A stretch of DNA of 64,000 bases from Hyphomicrobiales bacterium (GCA_004144345.1 SEEL01000004.1:62001-126000), one strand, 5' to 3'; positions 19,084 to 27,572 are shown, numbered from the stretch's first letter. A program made the numbers and translations. Notes: generated from the letters alone by a model not told the origin.

Positions 19084-19920
19084 ATGTTTTCCACCTTCTC
19101 CCTGGATGATCTGCAAACCTGGACCGGCCTGCTGCTGCCCGTGCTGGGAGCGCTGATTGTGCTGGTCCTCGGCTGGACCTTGGCCCGTGCGGCCCAGATT
19201 GCGGTGCGCACCTGGGTGCCGCGCATCGGCGGTAACAGTGCGACAATTGCGCCGCTGGCGGGTCAGGCGGCCCGTTACTCGATCCTGATCTTCGCCTTCA
19301 TCACCGCCCTCGGCTTCCTCGGCGTGCCGCAGGCCTCGATTCTCGCTGTCGTCGGCGCCGCCTCGCTGGCCCTCGCACTGGCGTTGCAGAGCACGCTCTC
19401 CAACGTCGCCTCGGGCATCATGCTCGCCTGGCTGCGGCCAATTGCCGTGGGCGAATACATCAAGGGCGATGGGGTCGAGGGCGAGGTGGTCGAGATCGGC
19501 CTGTTCGGCACGCGGCTGCGCTCGACCAGCGGGCTCTATCTGTTCGTCAACAATAACAAGCTGTGGAACGGCGCCATCATCAACCACAGCCGCGAGCCCA
19601 ACCGCCGCATCGACGTCGACATCACCCTGCCCGACACGGCCAACGTGTCGCGGGTGCGGAAGGCCATCCTCACCCTCGCCGCCCGCGACAAGCGCGTCCT
19701 CGGCAATCCCGAGCCGATCGTCTTCGTCAGCGGCTTCGGCACCAGCACCGTGTCGCTCGAACTGCGCGTCTGGGTGCGCACACCCGACTATCGCATCGTG
19801 CTCCGCGACCTGAGCGAAGCCACCAAGGACGGCGTCAACAAGATCCTCGCTGCCGGCGATGGCGGCACCGTCGAGGTGACCGAAAGCGGCGACCCGCAGG
19901 CAGCCCAGTCCGGCCCGTAA
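19084..19920 (+). CDS. Small-conductance mechanosensitive channel (MscS family)
   Basis: A 278-residue MscS-type channel. Three membrane helices precede the beta domain, and the pore helix reads AVVGAASLALALALQSTLSNVASG near residue 100 with the Gly/Ala packing typical of MscS TM3. The following GEYIKGDGVEGEVVEIGLFGTRLRS is the conserved MscS beta-domain opening. It gates under membrane tension to release solutes in hypo-osmotic shock. I chose ATG 19084 over 19060 to match the family N-terminus. It ends 3 bases before the convergent GT61 gene. Confidence 0.93.
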   Translation: MFSTFSLDDLQTWTGLLLPVLGALIVLVLGWTLARAAQIAVRTWVPRIGGNSATIAPLAGQAARYSILIFAFITALGFLGVPQASILAVVGAASLALALALQSTLSNVASGIMLAWLRPIAVGEYIKGDGVEGEVVEIGLFGTRLRSTSGLYLFVNNNKLWNGAIINHSREPNRRIDVDITLPDTANVSRVRKAILTLAARDKRVLGNPEPIVFVSGFGTSTVSLELRVWVRTPDYRIVLRDLSEATKDGVNKILAAGDGGTVEVTESGDPQAAQSGP

Positions 19921-19923
19921 CGC

Positions 19924-21120
19924 TCAGGCGGGCATGAGGCCGAAGTGCTCGCGGATGGCCTGTTCGACGGCTCCGGTGTCGATGGTCCACGAGCGCGACC
20001 GCTCATCTTCGCCAAACCTTCGCGGCGCCGGCGTGCCGATGACATGGGCGAACTGCCAGTCGGCCTTCGACACATAGGCATCGATATCGACGAACCAGTG
20101 GGCCGACGACAATAGCAGGGCCTTCGTCTCAGGCCGCGCATATACAAGGTTGTGCGTGTTTGACCCCGTCGGCCCGATCACCATGTCCGCGTTCAGCATC
20201 AGCTTGATCTGATCAGGAATGGAGTATCCCTCGGGGCGAACAACCTCGAAGCCGTAGCGTCGAACCAGGGCCTCGACATCAGTCTCGTTATGGAGCCGCC
20301 GGAACTTGACGCCGGCCCGCGACAGGTAGATTCGTCGCTTGGGTTCGACGGCAGATTGTGTTGCCAGCGCCTCGAGACGCCCGAAGGCAGCGCGCGCAAC
20401 GGCATGGAAGTTGCCCGTCAGGTCGAGGGGCGCATCCGGGACATAGGCGATCTTGCAGAACAACGGTCCCCTGATTGGCAGGACGCGCTCCATAGCCACA
20501 CCCATGCCCTCGATCAGAGCCGGGTAGAGCCTCGCCGACGTCGCAACTTTGATGCCCTCCGGAGCTCCACCCAGCATCGCAAGCTTAGGGATTGTTTCCA
20601 TCAATGTATGCCCGAACGCTTCGTGCATGCAGTCTGCAACAAATACCGGTTCGTCGACCGCTTGCGCGGCTCGCACGTCGCCATCGAACTCGTAGTTCAT
20701 AGAGCCGCGCTGATGCGCCGGTGTCAGCCATGTCGACGATGCCATCAGGTCCAGGCTTGCCGGCAGGATATGTCCGTGTTTGTCGAGCATCACATGATGC
20801 GGCAGTAGAATAATGTTCTCGAACCGTCTGATCCGCAGTGGCGTGGACTTCGGCAGAGGCACGAAGCGCGGCACGATGGCATTGGGCCCGAACACCCTCG
20901 CCTTCTTCGGCGGCTCGAACGCGCCCTCGAACGTCGCAACGATCTCGGGGTCGGGATCCGACTCCGCCAGCTTCCACGGCAGTCGCGGCAGTCCCATGGG
21001 GCCGGCGCCGAAGCCGCGGGCATAAAAAAGCTGCCGGCGGATGGGCGCCGGCAGCTCACGAGCGAATTTGCGCAGGTTGCCCCGCTGCTTCTGGACAAAT
21101 CGACCGAGGTCGATGCGCAC
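19924..21120 (-). CDS. Glycosyltransferase family 61 protein
   Basis: A 398-residue protein of the GT61 (DUF563) type. The conserved histidine segment ADCMHEAFGHTLMETIPKLA lies near residue 165, and the C-terminal nucleotide-binding block LMLNADMVIGPTGSNTHNLVYA near 315. The family transfers sugars such as xylose or GlcNAc; bacterial members often act in polysaccharide synthesis. It begins 2 bases after the leuA stop and so may be read from the leuA promoter. By eye its base composition is less GC-biased than leuA, which may indicate later acquisition. Confidence 0.88.
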   Translation of the reverse strand: MRIDLGRFVQKQRGNLRKFARELPAPIRRQLFYARGFGAGPMGLPRLPWKLAESDPDPEIVATFEGAFEPPKKARVFGPNAIVPRFVPLPKSTPLRIRRFENIILLPHHVMLDKHGHILPASLDLMASSTWLTPAHQRGSMNYEFDGDVRAAQAVDEPVFVADCMHEAFGHTLMETIPKLAMLGGAPEGIKVATSARLYPALIEGMGVAMERVLPIRGPLFCKIAYVPDAPLDLTGNFHAVARAAFGRLEALATQSAVEPKRRIYLSRAGVKFRRLHNETDVEALVRRYGFEVVRPEGYSIPDQIKLMLNADMVIGPTGSNTHNLVYARPETKALLLSSAHWFVDIDAYVSKADWQFAHVIGTPAPRRFGEDERSRSWTIDTGAVEQAIREHFGLMPA

Positions 21121-21122
21121 GC

Positions 21123-22688
21123 TTAGCTCGCTGCGCTTTCCATGGCGCCTTGTGCCGATCCGCCGCGCTCGATCATCAGCCGGTTGACGGCGTTGAGATA
21201 GGCGCGGGCCGAGGCGACGAGAGTGTCGGGCTCGGCGGCATTGCCCGAAGCGATGCGGCCATTGAGTTCGAGGCGCACATGGGCGCTCGCCTGCGCGTCG
21301 GTGCCACCGGTCACGCCATCGACGGCGTAGAGCACGAGATGCGGATCGGAGCCGACGGCCTGCTTGATGGCGTTGAAGATGGCATCGACCGAGCCGGTGC
21401 CGTCAAAGCTCGAGGCCACTTCGCGGCCATCGATCGTCACCTTCATGTCGCAGCGATGGACGCCGCCGGTCTTGGACACGACTTCCATGTCGACCAGCTT
21501 GATGCGGTCGTCGACCGAACCCGCCTCGTCATCGACCAGCGCGACGATGTCGGCGTCATAGACGTGCTTCTTGCGGTCGGCGAGATCCTTGAAGCGCACG
21601 AAGGCTTCCTGGAATGCATTGTCGCCGAGCTCATAGCCGAGCTCGCGCAGCTTGTCCTTGAACGCGGCGCGGCCCGAATGCTTGCCCATCACCAGCGTCG
21701 TTTCCTTGATGCCCACCGAGGCGGGCGTCATGATTTCGTAGGTCTCGGCATTCTTGAGCATGCCGTCCTGATGGATGCCGCTCTCATGCGCGAAGGCGTT
21801 CTTGCCCACGATCGCCTTGTTGTACTGGACCGGGAAGTTCGCCGCCGCCGAGACGATCTTGCTGGCCCGGCTCAGATGCGTCGTCTCGATATTGGTCTGG
21901 TACGGCATGGCGTCGCCGCGGGTGCGCAGCGCCATCACGATCTCTTCGAGCGCCGCGTTGCCCGCCCGCTCTCCCAGCCCGTTGATGGTGCACTCCACCT
22001 GCCGCGCGCCACCGCGCACGGCCGCCAGCGAATTGGCCACGGCGAGGCCGAGGTCGTTGTGGCAATGGGCGGAGAAGATCACCTTGTCGGCCCCCGGCAC
22101 GCGCGTGATGATCGAGCGGAACATCGCCTCATGCTCTTCGGGGATGGCATAGCCGACCGTGTCGGGCAGGTTGATCGTCGTCGCGCCGGCCTTGATGGCG
22201 AGCTCCACGCAGCGCGCCAGGTAGTCGATCGGCGTGCGCGTCGCATCCATGGCGCTCCACTCGACATTGTCGACGAGGTTGCGCGCCTGGGCGACCGTGG
22301 TGCTGATGATTTCGAGCACCTGCTCCTCGGTCTTCTTCATCTGGTGGGCCAGATGGATCGGCGAGGTGGAAACGAAGGTGTGGATGCGGCCCTGCTGGGC
22401 ATGCCGCACCGCTTCGCCGGCCCGCGCAATGTCGGCCGGAATGGCGCGGGCGAGCCCGGCGACCACGGCCTTCTTCACATGCCTCGCAACCGCGACCACG
22501 GCCTCGAAATCGCCATTGGAGGCGATCGGGAAACCGGCCTCGATGATGTCGACGCCCATCTCGTCGAGCGCTTCGGCGACCTGCAGCTTTTCCTCGAGCG
22601 TCATCGTCGCGCCCGGGCTCTGCTCGCCGTCGCGCAGCGTCGTGTCGAAGATGAAGACGCGGTCTTTATTGGTCTCGGTGGTGGTCAT
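21123..22688 (-). CDS. leuA: 2-isopropylmalate synthase
   Basis: A 521-residue LeuA. The N-terminus VFIFDTTLRDGEQSPGATMT is the HMGL-like catalytic signature. SAHCHNDLGLAVANS carries the metal-binding HxH, and a C-terminal allosteric domain occupies about 390-500 (GGVHRCDMKVTIDGREV). It condenses acetyl-CoA with 2-oxoisovalerate, the first committed step to leucine, and is feedback-controlled through the C-terminal domain. The leader carries a Leu-rich reading frame and alternative hairpins (22733-22945), suggesting attenuation. GT61 follows immediately. Confidence 0.97.
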   Translation of the reverse strand: MTTTETNKDRVFIFDTTLRDGEQSPGATMTLEEKLQVAEALDEMGVDIIEAGFPIASNGDFEAVVAVARHVKKAVVAGLARAIPADIARAGEAVRHAQQGRIHTFVSTSPIHLAHQMKKTEEQVLEIISTTVAQARNLVDNVEWSAMDATRTPIDYLARCVELAIKAGATTINLPDTVGYAIPEEHEAMFRSIITRVPGADKVIFSAHCHNDLGLAVANSLAAVRGGARQVECTINGLGERAGNAALEEIVMALRTRGDAMPYQTNIETTHLSRASKIVSAAANFPVQYNKAIVGKNAFAHESGIHQDGMLKNAETYEIMTPASVGIKETTLVMGKHSGRAAFKDKLRELGYELGDNAFQEAFVRFKDLADRKKHVYDADIVALVDDEAGSVDDRIKLVDMEVVSKTGGVHRCDMKVTIDGREVASSFDGTGSVDAIFNAIKQAVGSDPHLVLYAVDGVTGGTDAQASAHVRLELNGRIASGNAAEPDTLVASARAYLNAVNRLMIERGGSAQGAMESAAS

Positions 22689-22732
22689 CTCTATCGTCCT
22701 ATCCAGCGGCCGGGCGGAAACGCCTTGGGGTC

Positions 22733-22826
22733 AAAACCCTCGCGGCCGGACAAATCTGTTGTTCGGCTCAACTCGCTATCCCCTGACCACCCGCCCGCGT
22801 TCACGCGAGCCGCCGGTACTCAGGGG
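22733..22826 (-). promoter_or_regulatory. Candidate leuA attenuator with alternative stems
   Basis: Three competing pairings are visible in the leader. Stem 1:2 is CCCCTGA (22820-22826, overlapping the leader-peptide stop) with 22780-22786, enclosing hairpin 22793-22799/22804-22810. Stem 2:3 is CGGCTC near 22807-22812 with 22764-22769. Stem 3:4 is GCCGAACA (22760-22767) with TGTCCGGC (22745-22752), followed after 8 bases by TTTT (22733-22736). This is the architecture of ribosome-controlled attenuation, though the terminal T tract is short. Confidence 0.55.
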
Positions 22827-22945
22827 CTGATAAGAAGGAGAAGCAGAAGCGCGGGAAGCAGCAGCAGGCCAGCCGCGACGAGCAGCCTGGCCTGACGGGC
22901 CTGCTGTTCGGCTTGAGCGATGGCAATGGCGCGGGCGCGCTTCAT
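22820..22945 (-). CDS. Leu-rich leader peptide or small membrane protein upstream of leuA
   Basis: A 41-codon frame from ATG 22943-22945 whose last third is dominated by leucine (GLLLLPALLLLLL then ISP). Several Leu codons there are CTT, uncommon in such GC-rich DNA. The frame ends 131 bases before leuA on the same strand, and its stop codon lies in a stem of the putative attenuator. It could be the leucine-sensing leader peptide of leuA. Its basic start and hydrophobic end would also suit a one-helix membrane protein. The Shine-Dalgarno is modest (GGAAC). Confidence 0.5.
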   Translation of the reverse strand: MKRARAIAIAQAEQQARQARLLVAAGLLLLPALLLLLLISP

Positions 22946-23007
22946 CGGCTGAGTTCCAGTTCGCCGCCGATGATGCGCGAATCCTCGGGCCTTTGCAAGC
23001 CTTTGGC

Positions 23008-23433
23008 TCAGTTGAAGGCAAAAACCGCCGAGACGATCACGCCAAGGAAAGCGAGCCCGGTCAGCTGCCCGAACAGCTTCGAGCGCGCCGGCGCGGCGGC
23101 ATCGCCGGCCTTGGCCTTCTTGGCGTTCATCTCGTTGAGGCTGATGAGCACCAGCATCACCACGATCAGGGCCATTTTCACCCAGAACCAGAAATTCGGG
23201 ATCACCCAGTCCCATTTGAGCCAGAGCACGAGGACGCCCGAGATCAGCAGGGTCGCCATGGCGTATTTACCGACCTTGGCCACCGCCTCGACGAGGCCCA
23301 TCAGCTGCGCCCGTCCGTCCGGCGTCGCCGCGGCCAGCCGCGGCCCGAGGATCGGCATCAGCACCGAATTGGCGCCGCCCGCGATGAAGGCGACGATGTG
23401 GATGATGAACAGGATCAGGCCCAGGACGTACAT
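23008..23433 (-). CDS. Hypothetical four-helix membrane protein
   Basis: A 141-residue inner-membrane protein with four predicted helices (about 3-22, 55-72, 80-98 and 122-140). A His lies in the first helix (FIIHIVAFIAGG), and a basic-acidic loop NEMNAKKAKAGDAAAPARSK precedes the last. The layout resembles small DUF2269-like membrane proteins, but I cannot assign a family. It is 62 bp upstream of the Leu-rich frame on the same strand. Confidence 0.7.
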   Translation of the reverse strand: MYVLGLILFIIHIVAFIAGGANSVLMPILGPRLAAATPDGRAQLMGLVEAVAKVGKYAMATLLISGVLVLWLKWDWVIPNFWFWVKMALIVVMLVLISLNEMNAKKAKAGDAAAPARSKLFGQLTGLAFLGVIVSAVFAFN

Positions 23434-23499
23434 CTCGACTCCCCCATGAGACGGCTCAGCCTAGCACAGGCGCCGCCCGCGCGGCAGCCGTCCTGGCGG

Positions 23500-24387
23500 C
23501 TAGTCGCCCAGATCGAGAGTGCCCTGCCCGACGATCACCGCATGCCCGCCGATACCGCCATGCGTCAGCGTCTCGCCATCCTTGCGCAATTGCAGCGAAA
23601 TCAGGCTCGGCCGCCCCATCTCGACGCCCTGCCGCAGGGTGTATTCGGTCTGGCCATCGCCCGCATCGAGCGCCAGTTGGCCGATCAGCGCCGCCGCGGC
23701 CGCGCCGGTGGCCGGATCTTCGCCCAGCCCCATGCCCGGCGCGAACATGCGCGCCGCGAAATCATTGCCGGGCTCCTCAGGGGTCTCGGTGTAGACATAG
23801 ACCGAGTTGTGGCCGAGCGGGAACGTCTCGTTCCAGCCACGCCGCTCGGGCTTGATCCGCCGCAGCACCGCCGCGTTCTTCACCGGCACGAGGTAGAAGA
23901 TCACGCCCGCCGTATAGACCGACGGCTTGTGCACGCCGCAGCCGATGTCCTCGGGGTCGAGCCCGAGCGCCAGCGCCAGATGGGTCCTGTCCGGCGATTT
24001 GCCGGCCACCATCGGCAGTTGCGGCAGCGCGAAACGGGCGTGGCCGGTGCGGCGGTCGATCTTTTCGATCACTGCCGTGATCACGCCGACCGTCTCCTCG
24101 ATCCGCACCGCGCTCGCCTTGAGATCGAGCCCCAGCACCACCGCTGCGCCCACGGTCGGATGCCCGGCAAAGGGCAGCTCGACGGCCGGCGTGAAGATGC
24201 GCACGGCCGCAGAGTGGCGCTCGGATTTCGGCTTGGTGATGAACACCGTCTCGCTGAGATTGAACTCCGCGGCGATGCGCTGCATCTGGTCGTCGAGCAG
24301 CCCGTCGGCCTTATTGACCACGGCCAGCGGATTGCCGCACAGCCGCTCGGTGGTGAACACGTCGAGAAGGAGGTAGTCGAGCTTCAT
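23500..24387 (-). CDS. PhzF-family isomerase/epimerase
   Basis: A 295-residue PhzF-fold protein. The opening YLLLDVFTTERLCGNPLAVV and the segment LSETVFI, with the family's catalytic Glu, are diagnostic. PFAGHPTVGAAVVL near residue 75 and GLGEDPATGAAAAAL near 215 complete both halves of the fold. The family includes the phenazine isomerase PhzF, but most members have unknown substrates and no phenazine genes are here. It is cytosolic and stands alone before two UPF0303 genes on the same strand. Confidence 0.92.
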   Translation of the reverse strand: MKLDYLLLDVFTTERLCGNPLAVVNKADGLLDDQMQRIAAEFNLSETVFITKPKSERHSAAVRIFTPAVELPFAGHPTVGAAVVLGLDLKASAVRIEETVGVITAVIEKIDRRTGHARFALPQLPMVAGKSPDRTHLALALGLDPEDIGCGVHKPSVYTAGVIFYLVPVKNAAVLRRIKPERRGWNETFPLGHNSVYVYTETPEEPGNDFAARMFAPGMGLGEDPATGAAAAALIGQLALDAGDGQTEYTLRQGVEMGRPSLISLQLRKDGETLTHGGIGGHAVIVGQGTLDLGD

Positions 24388-24443
24388 GATGGCGCCCCCC
24401 GCGTCAGGCGTTGCGGCCGAATCTCTTCACCAATCAATCAAGC

Positions 24444-24947
24444 TCACGCCGTGAGCGGCGGCAATGCCAATGACTGCCGGTCAATCCCGAGATGATCGCA
24501 TAGCGCCTCGACCACCAGCCGGTGGTCGTCGCGTTCATGGAGGCCGGAGACGCAGATCGAGCCGATCATGCCCGCCTGCTTGACCCAGATCGGGAAGCCG
24601 CCGCCCGCCAGCACGAAATCGACATTGTCGAGCCCGAGCCGCGCCGGAAAGAAGTCCTCGGGATAGTTCCGTTCCTGCACCACGCGATAGCTGCTCTTGC
24701 TCACGCGATGGACGAGGTTAGCCTTGCGGCGCAGCCAATTGGCATTGTTCGCCGTGGTCCCGGCCATCGCCGTGTAGAACAGCCGCCGCTCACCGGTGCG
24801 AATCTCGGCGGCGATGCCGAGCCCGGCCGCCAGCGCATTGGCGCGGATGGCGGCGCCGAGTTTGAACGCGATCTCCTCGCTGAACTCAGGCAGCACCAGC
24901 GCCTTTTCCTGCTCGATGATCAGCCGGACGTCGTCCTGGTTTGACAT
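24444..24947 (-). CDS. UPF0303 / heme-degrading-domain-like protein (copy 1)
   Basis: A 167-residue cytosolic protein of the UPF0303 (COG4702) type, related in fold to HbpS/GlcG domains. Family landmarks are LFYTAMAGTTANNANWLRRKANLV and LAGGGFPIWVKQAGMIGSICVSGLHERDDHRLVVEAL. The function is not established; some relatives bind heme or aid protein targeting. It forms a tandem pair with the next gene, with which it shares the same landmarks, indicating an old duplication. Confidence 0.82.
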   Translation of the reverse strand: MSNQDDVRLIIEQEKALVLPEFSEEIAFKLGAAIRANALAAGLGIAAEIRTGERRLFYTAMAGTTANNANWLRRKANLVHRVSKSSYRVVQERNYPEDFFPARLGLDNVDFVLAGGGFPIWVKQAGMIGSICVSGLHERDDHRLVVEALCDHLGIDRQSLALPPLTA

Positions 24948-25006
24948 GCCTTCCCCCTGTTAGCGCCGCCGTCTTCTATCACGCCCATGGCCGGGCGATA
25001 GCGCCC

Positions 25007-25504
25007 TCAGGCGGCCGGCAAGGCATAGGCCGCGGCATCGAGCCCGAGCGCCCGGGCGATGGCCGACCGCGCGAACTCATGGTCATCCCGCTCGGTCAGG
25101 CCTGACACTGCGACCGCGCCGACAATGCCGATGCCTTTGACGACGATCGGGAACGCGCCGCCGGCCAGCGCATATTCCGCCGGCTCCAACGCCCATTGCG
25201 GCTCGAGCAGGCGCGGCTTGTCGCCCCGCTCCAGCACCGCACGGTAGCTCGATTTGAGCAACAGCTTCACCGTGCCCGTCTTCCGCTCCGCCCACGCCCG
25301 GTTGCCCGACGTCGCGCCAGCCGTCGCCGCGAAATACATCGTCCGGTCCCAGAGGTAGACGCCTACCACGACGCCCCTGCCGATCGCCTTGGCGGCTTCC
25401 CGGACGTACCCGCCGATCTCGACGGCAATGTCCTCGTCGAACCGCTCGAACACCAGCTTCTGCTCCTGCTCCGCGATGATCGCGAGATCGGTCTCGACCG
25501 ACAT
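25007..25504 (-). CDS. UPF0303 / heme-degrading-domain-like protein (copy 2)
   Basis: A 165-residue paralogue of the previous entry. It has MYFAATAGATSGNRAWAERK and LAGGAFPIVVKGIGIVGAVAVSGLTERDDHEFA at matching positions. I used ATG 25504 (MSVETDLAIIAEQEQKLVFERF), which aligns with the start of copy 1; the longer frame to 25564 adds an unlikely extension. The two genes are 59 bp apart on the same strand. The substrate is unknown. Confidence 0.82.
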   Translation of the reverse strand: MSVETDLAIIAEQEQKLVFERFDEDIAVEIGGYVREAAKAIGRGVVVGVYLWDRTMYFAATAGATSGNRAWAERKTGTVKLLLKSSYRAVLERGDKPRLLEPQWALEPAEYALAGGAFPIVVKGIGIVGAVAVSGLTERDDHEFARSAIARALGLDAAAYALPAA

Positions 25505-25633
25505 ATGCCCTGCTCCGGTTTTGTATCCGGCGACGGTATTAACGTTCACACCGCGCGCTGTCATTACCTAACGGAGGCGCACCGTTTGCCATCCTGAAAA
25601 TTTCATGACAATTGCGTCGGCTTGGGGGGCTCC

Positions 25634-26353
25634 ATGACGACACACACCGCATCTTCGCCGGCTGCAGTTCGCTTTTCTCCAAAGGCAATTCTGCGCATCC
25701 TATGGATCGTTACATCCATCGTGCTGACGCTTGGATTCCTGCGCGAGATCATCGGGGCGTTGCAGGGTCTGCAGACCAGTCAGATCACGTTTTTCTATCT
25801 CGCCCTGAACAGCGAGGTGTCGCTGCCGACGTGGTGGTCCAGCCTGCTTCTCGCGACGGCCGGCATATTGATGATCATCTGCAGCTATGCCGAGCGCGCT
25901 GGAGCGCACCGGACGTGGCTCGGTTGGCGGGTACTCGGGATCGGCTTTCTCTACGCATCGCTCGACGAGGCAGCGGCCCTTCATGAGTGGTTCGGCGAAG
26001 GCTTCAAGTGGCTGCCAGACTCGACCGGAGCGCTCAACTTTCGGTGGGTGGTTGTCGGCATCCCCATCGTCATTGCCGTTGGTCTACTGTTCCTGCCCTT
26101 CCTGTTTCGACTGCCTCGTCGCACCGCTATGCGTCTCGTCGTGGCCGGAGCGGTCTTTGTGGGAGGCGCGCTTGGCGTCGAGATGATCAGTGCGATGGTC
26201 GACTTTGCCGAGGGCCGCTCCTTCACCTACCAGCTGCTGATGGCATGCGAAGAAGCGATGGAGATGATCGGCGTGATCCTAGGTATCCGGGCCGTGCTTC
26301 TCCACATCGATGCCACGCTCGGTGGTCCGGCATTCCGGATCGCGACCACCTAG
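25634..26353 (+). CDS. Hypothetical multi-pass membrane protein
   Basis: A 239-residue membrane protein with about six helices (near 20-40, 60-80, 92-108, 135-158, 170-190 and 205-225). Two acidic clusters sit in or beside helices: YASLDEAAALHEWFGEG near residue 100 and YQLLMACEEAMEMIG near 210. Their Asp/Glu/His content suggests metal or proton handling, an inference. Base composition looks slightly less GC-biased than the neighbours. I do not recognise the family. It ends 4 bases into the convergent GFA gene stop. Confidence 0.75.
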   Translation: MTTHTASSPAAVRFSPKAILRILWIVTSIVLTLGFLREIIGALQGLQTSQITFFYLALNSEVSLPTWWSSLLLATAGILMIICSYAERAGAHRTWLGWRVLGIGFLYASLDEAAALHEWFGEGFKWLPDSTGALNFRWVVVGIPIVIAVGLLFLPFLFRLPRRTAMRLVVAGAVFVGGALGVEMISAMVDFAEGRSFTYQLLMACEEAMEMIGVILGIRAVLLHIDATLGGPAFRIATT

Positions 26354-26820
26354 CCCTTCGCTACTTCGGCGGCGAAGGCGTCGTAGAGGGGTTGGCGGGA
26401 GGCGGGTTGGCCGGGGAAGTTGGGCATCGCCGGGTCGATCGTCACCCAGGGTTGGGCGCGGTCGGTCCAGATGTTGCCGACGGGCCTGGCCCAGCTCATG
26501 TCGTCGAGCGTGCCGGGCTTGAGCACCAGGATGTCGGGCGATGCGAGGGGCTCGTTCCAGACCTTGGTGCCGCAATCGGCACAGCCCAGCATGCGGACGG
26601 TGCGGCCGCTATCGGCCGCCTTGTCGAAACCGACCAGCTCGCCGGCGATGAGCTCGGCATCCGCCACCCGGACCACCATGGACATGGTGTGCGTCGTGCC
26701 GGAGAAGCGCTGGCAGTCCTTGCAGTGACACGCATAGAGACCCAGCGGCGCGGCCTTCAGCCGGTACCGCACCGCGCCGCATTGGCAACCGCCCTCGACC
26801 GGAAACGCCGGTAACTGCAT
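26350..26820 (-). CDS. GFA/CENP-V-like zinc protein
   Basis: A 156-residue protein with the GFA (glutathione-dependent formaldehyde-activating) fold. Zinc ligands are visible as CQCG near residue 12, CHCKDC near 32 and CADCG near 80. Despite the family name most members are not proven formaldehyde enzymes. ATG 26820 (MQLPAFPVEGG) is preferred over the longer frame to 26871. It is cytosolic and monocistronic. Its stop overlaps that of the convergent membrane gene. Confidence 0.88.
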   Translation of the reverse strand: MQLPAFPVEGGCQCGAVRYRLKAAPLGLYACHCKDCQRFSGTTHTMSMVVRVADAELIAGELVGFDKAADSGRTVRMLGCADCGTKVWNEPLASPDILVLKPGTLDDMSWARPVGNIWTDRAQPWVTIDPAMPNFPGQPASRQPLYDAFAAEVAKG

Positions 26821-26942
26821 CGCATCCTCCCTTGGGTCGCGCGCCTGATGACGCGCGCATTCAGACACCATTCACGGCATCGCTCCTAGAAGCGCGCCCC
26901 GTAGTCAACCGGTGGTTCGCCGCCCAACCATAGGAAGCTGAG

Positions 26943-27071
26943 ATGAAGGACTTCTCCGAAGCCCTGTTCGCCAGCCTGCTGCTCCATCGTCGCCAGCGCG
27001 ACGAGGTGCGTCGCAACGACCTCAATGAGGATCTGCGCGCCGCCCGCGAGCGCCAGCGCCAGCGTTCATAG
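26943..27071 (+). CDS. Very small basic protein
   Basis: A 42-residue frame beginning MKDFSEALFASLLLHRRQRD and ending in Arg/Gln repeats (ARERQRQRS). AGGAAG lies about 9 bases upstream of the ATG. A short amphipathic start followed by a charged helix resembles other small stress proteins of Alphaproteobacteria. It is 76 bp upstream of a DUF1127 gene on the same strand, so the two may share a transcript. Confidence 0.55.
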   Translation: MKDFSEALFASLLLHRRQRDEVRRNDLNEDLRAARERQRQRS

Positions 27072-27147
27072 GCAATTCACACAGGCCGCCGCATAAGCCC
27101 GGCCTCCCCGAGGCAAGACCTCGCAACCAGACTCAAGGACGACAAAA

Positions 27148-27318
27148 ATGGGTTTCATTTCTTCGCTGCTCCGCCGTGCGGAAAAGCGCCGTGCCTACGC
27201 CGAACTCTCGCGCCTCGATGACCATCTGCTGCGCGACATCGGTCTCTCCCGCTCCGACCTGCACAGCATGGCCGGCGGCGCCCGCACCGCCCACCACAAG
27301 GGCAACCGGCGTGACTGA
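27148..27318 (+). CDS. DUF1127 (YjiS-like) small protein
   Basis: A 56-residue protein with the DUF1127 core RRAYAELSRLDDHLLRDIGL and an Arg/Lys-rich N-terminus. Such small basic proteins are abundant in Alphaproteobacteria. Characterised ones bind RNA and affect phosphate and carbon metabolism. A strong intrinsic terminator follows 27 bases after the stop, marking it as the end of its transcript. I do not know its target. Confidence 0.88.
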   Translation: MGFISSLLRRAEKRRAYAELSRLDDHLLRDIGLSRSDLHSMAGGARTAHHKGNRRD

Positions 27319-27345
27319 CCAGACCGGTTTCCGCGACGTAAACTG

Positions 27346-27372
27346 AAGGGCCCCGACAATTTCGGGGCCCTT
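27346..27372 (+). terminator. Intrinsic-type hairpin after DUF1127 gene
   Basis: AAGGGCCCCGA (27346-27356) pairs perfectly over 11 bp with TCGGGGCCCTT (27362-27372) around a CAATT loop. The T tract is weak (TTCGCATTT), but position and stability fit a terminator. Confidence 0.75.
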
Positions 27373-27572
27373 CGCATTTCCGGCTCACTGTTCTCACTAT
27401 TCGTGCCGCCTTTCGGGCATCGCGCGCGGCACTGGCCGGGACGCACATCGCCCCTGGCACATCGCAAAGGCCGGACATGCCGGCCCCCGGCATCCATGCG
27501 GTACGCCCACCGGCACGCTGACATAGCCCGCATTGTCCCGGCGCGCGCCGGGCAGCATCGGCAGATCGTCCA

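Noticed and set aside
20838-22895. 685-codon plus-strand frame
   Set aside because: Opposite leuA, which is unmistakable, and spans a gene boundary.
22993-24495. 500-codon plus-strand frame
   Set aside because: Covers the opposite strand of two separate genes (membrane protein and PhzF) and shows no domain.
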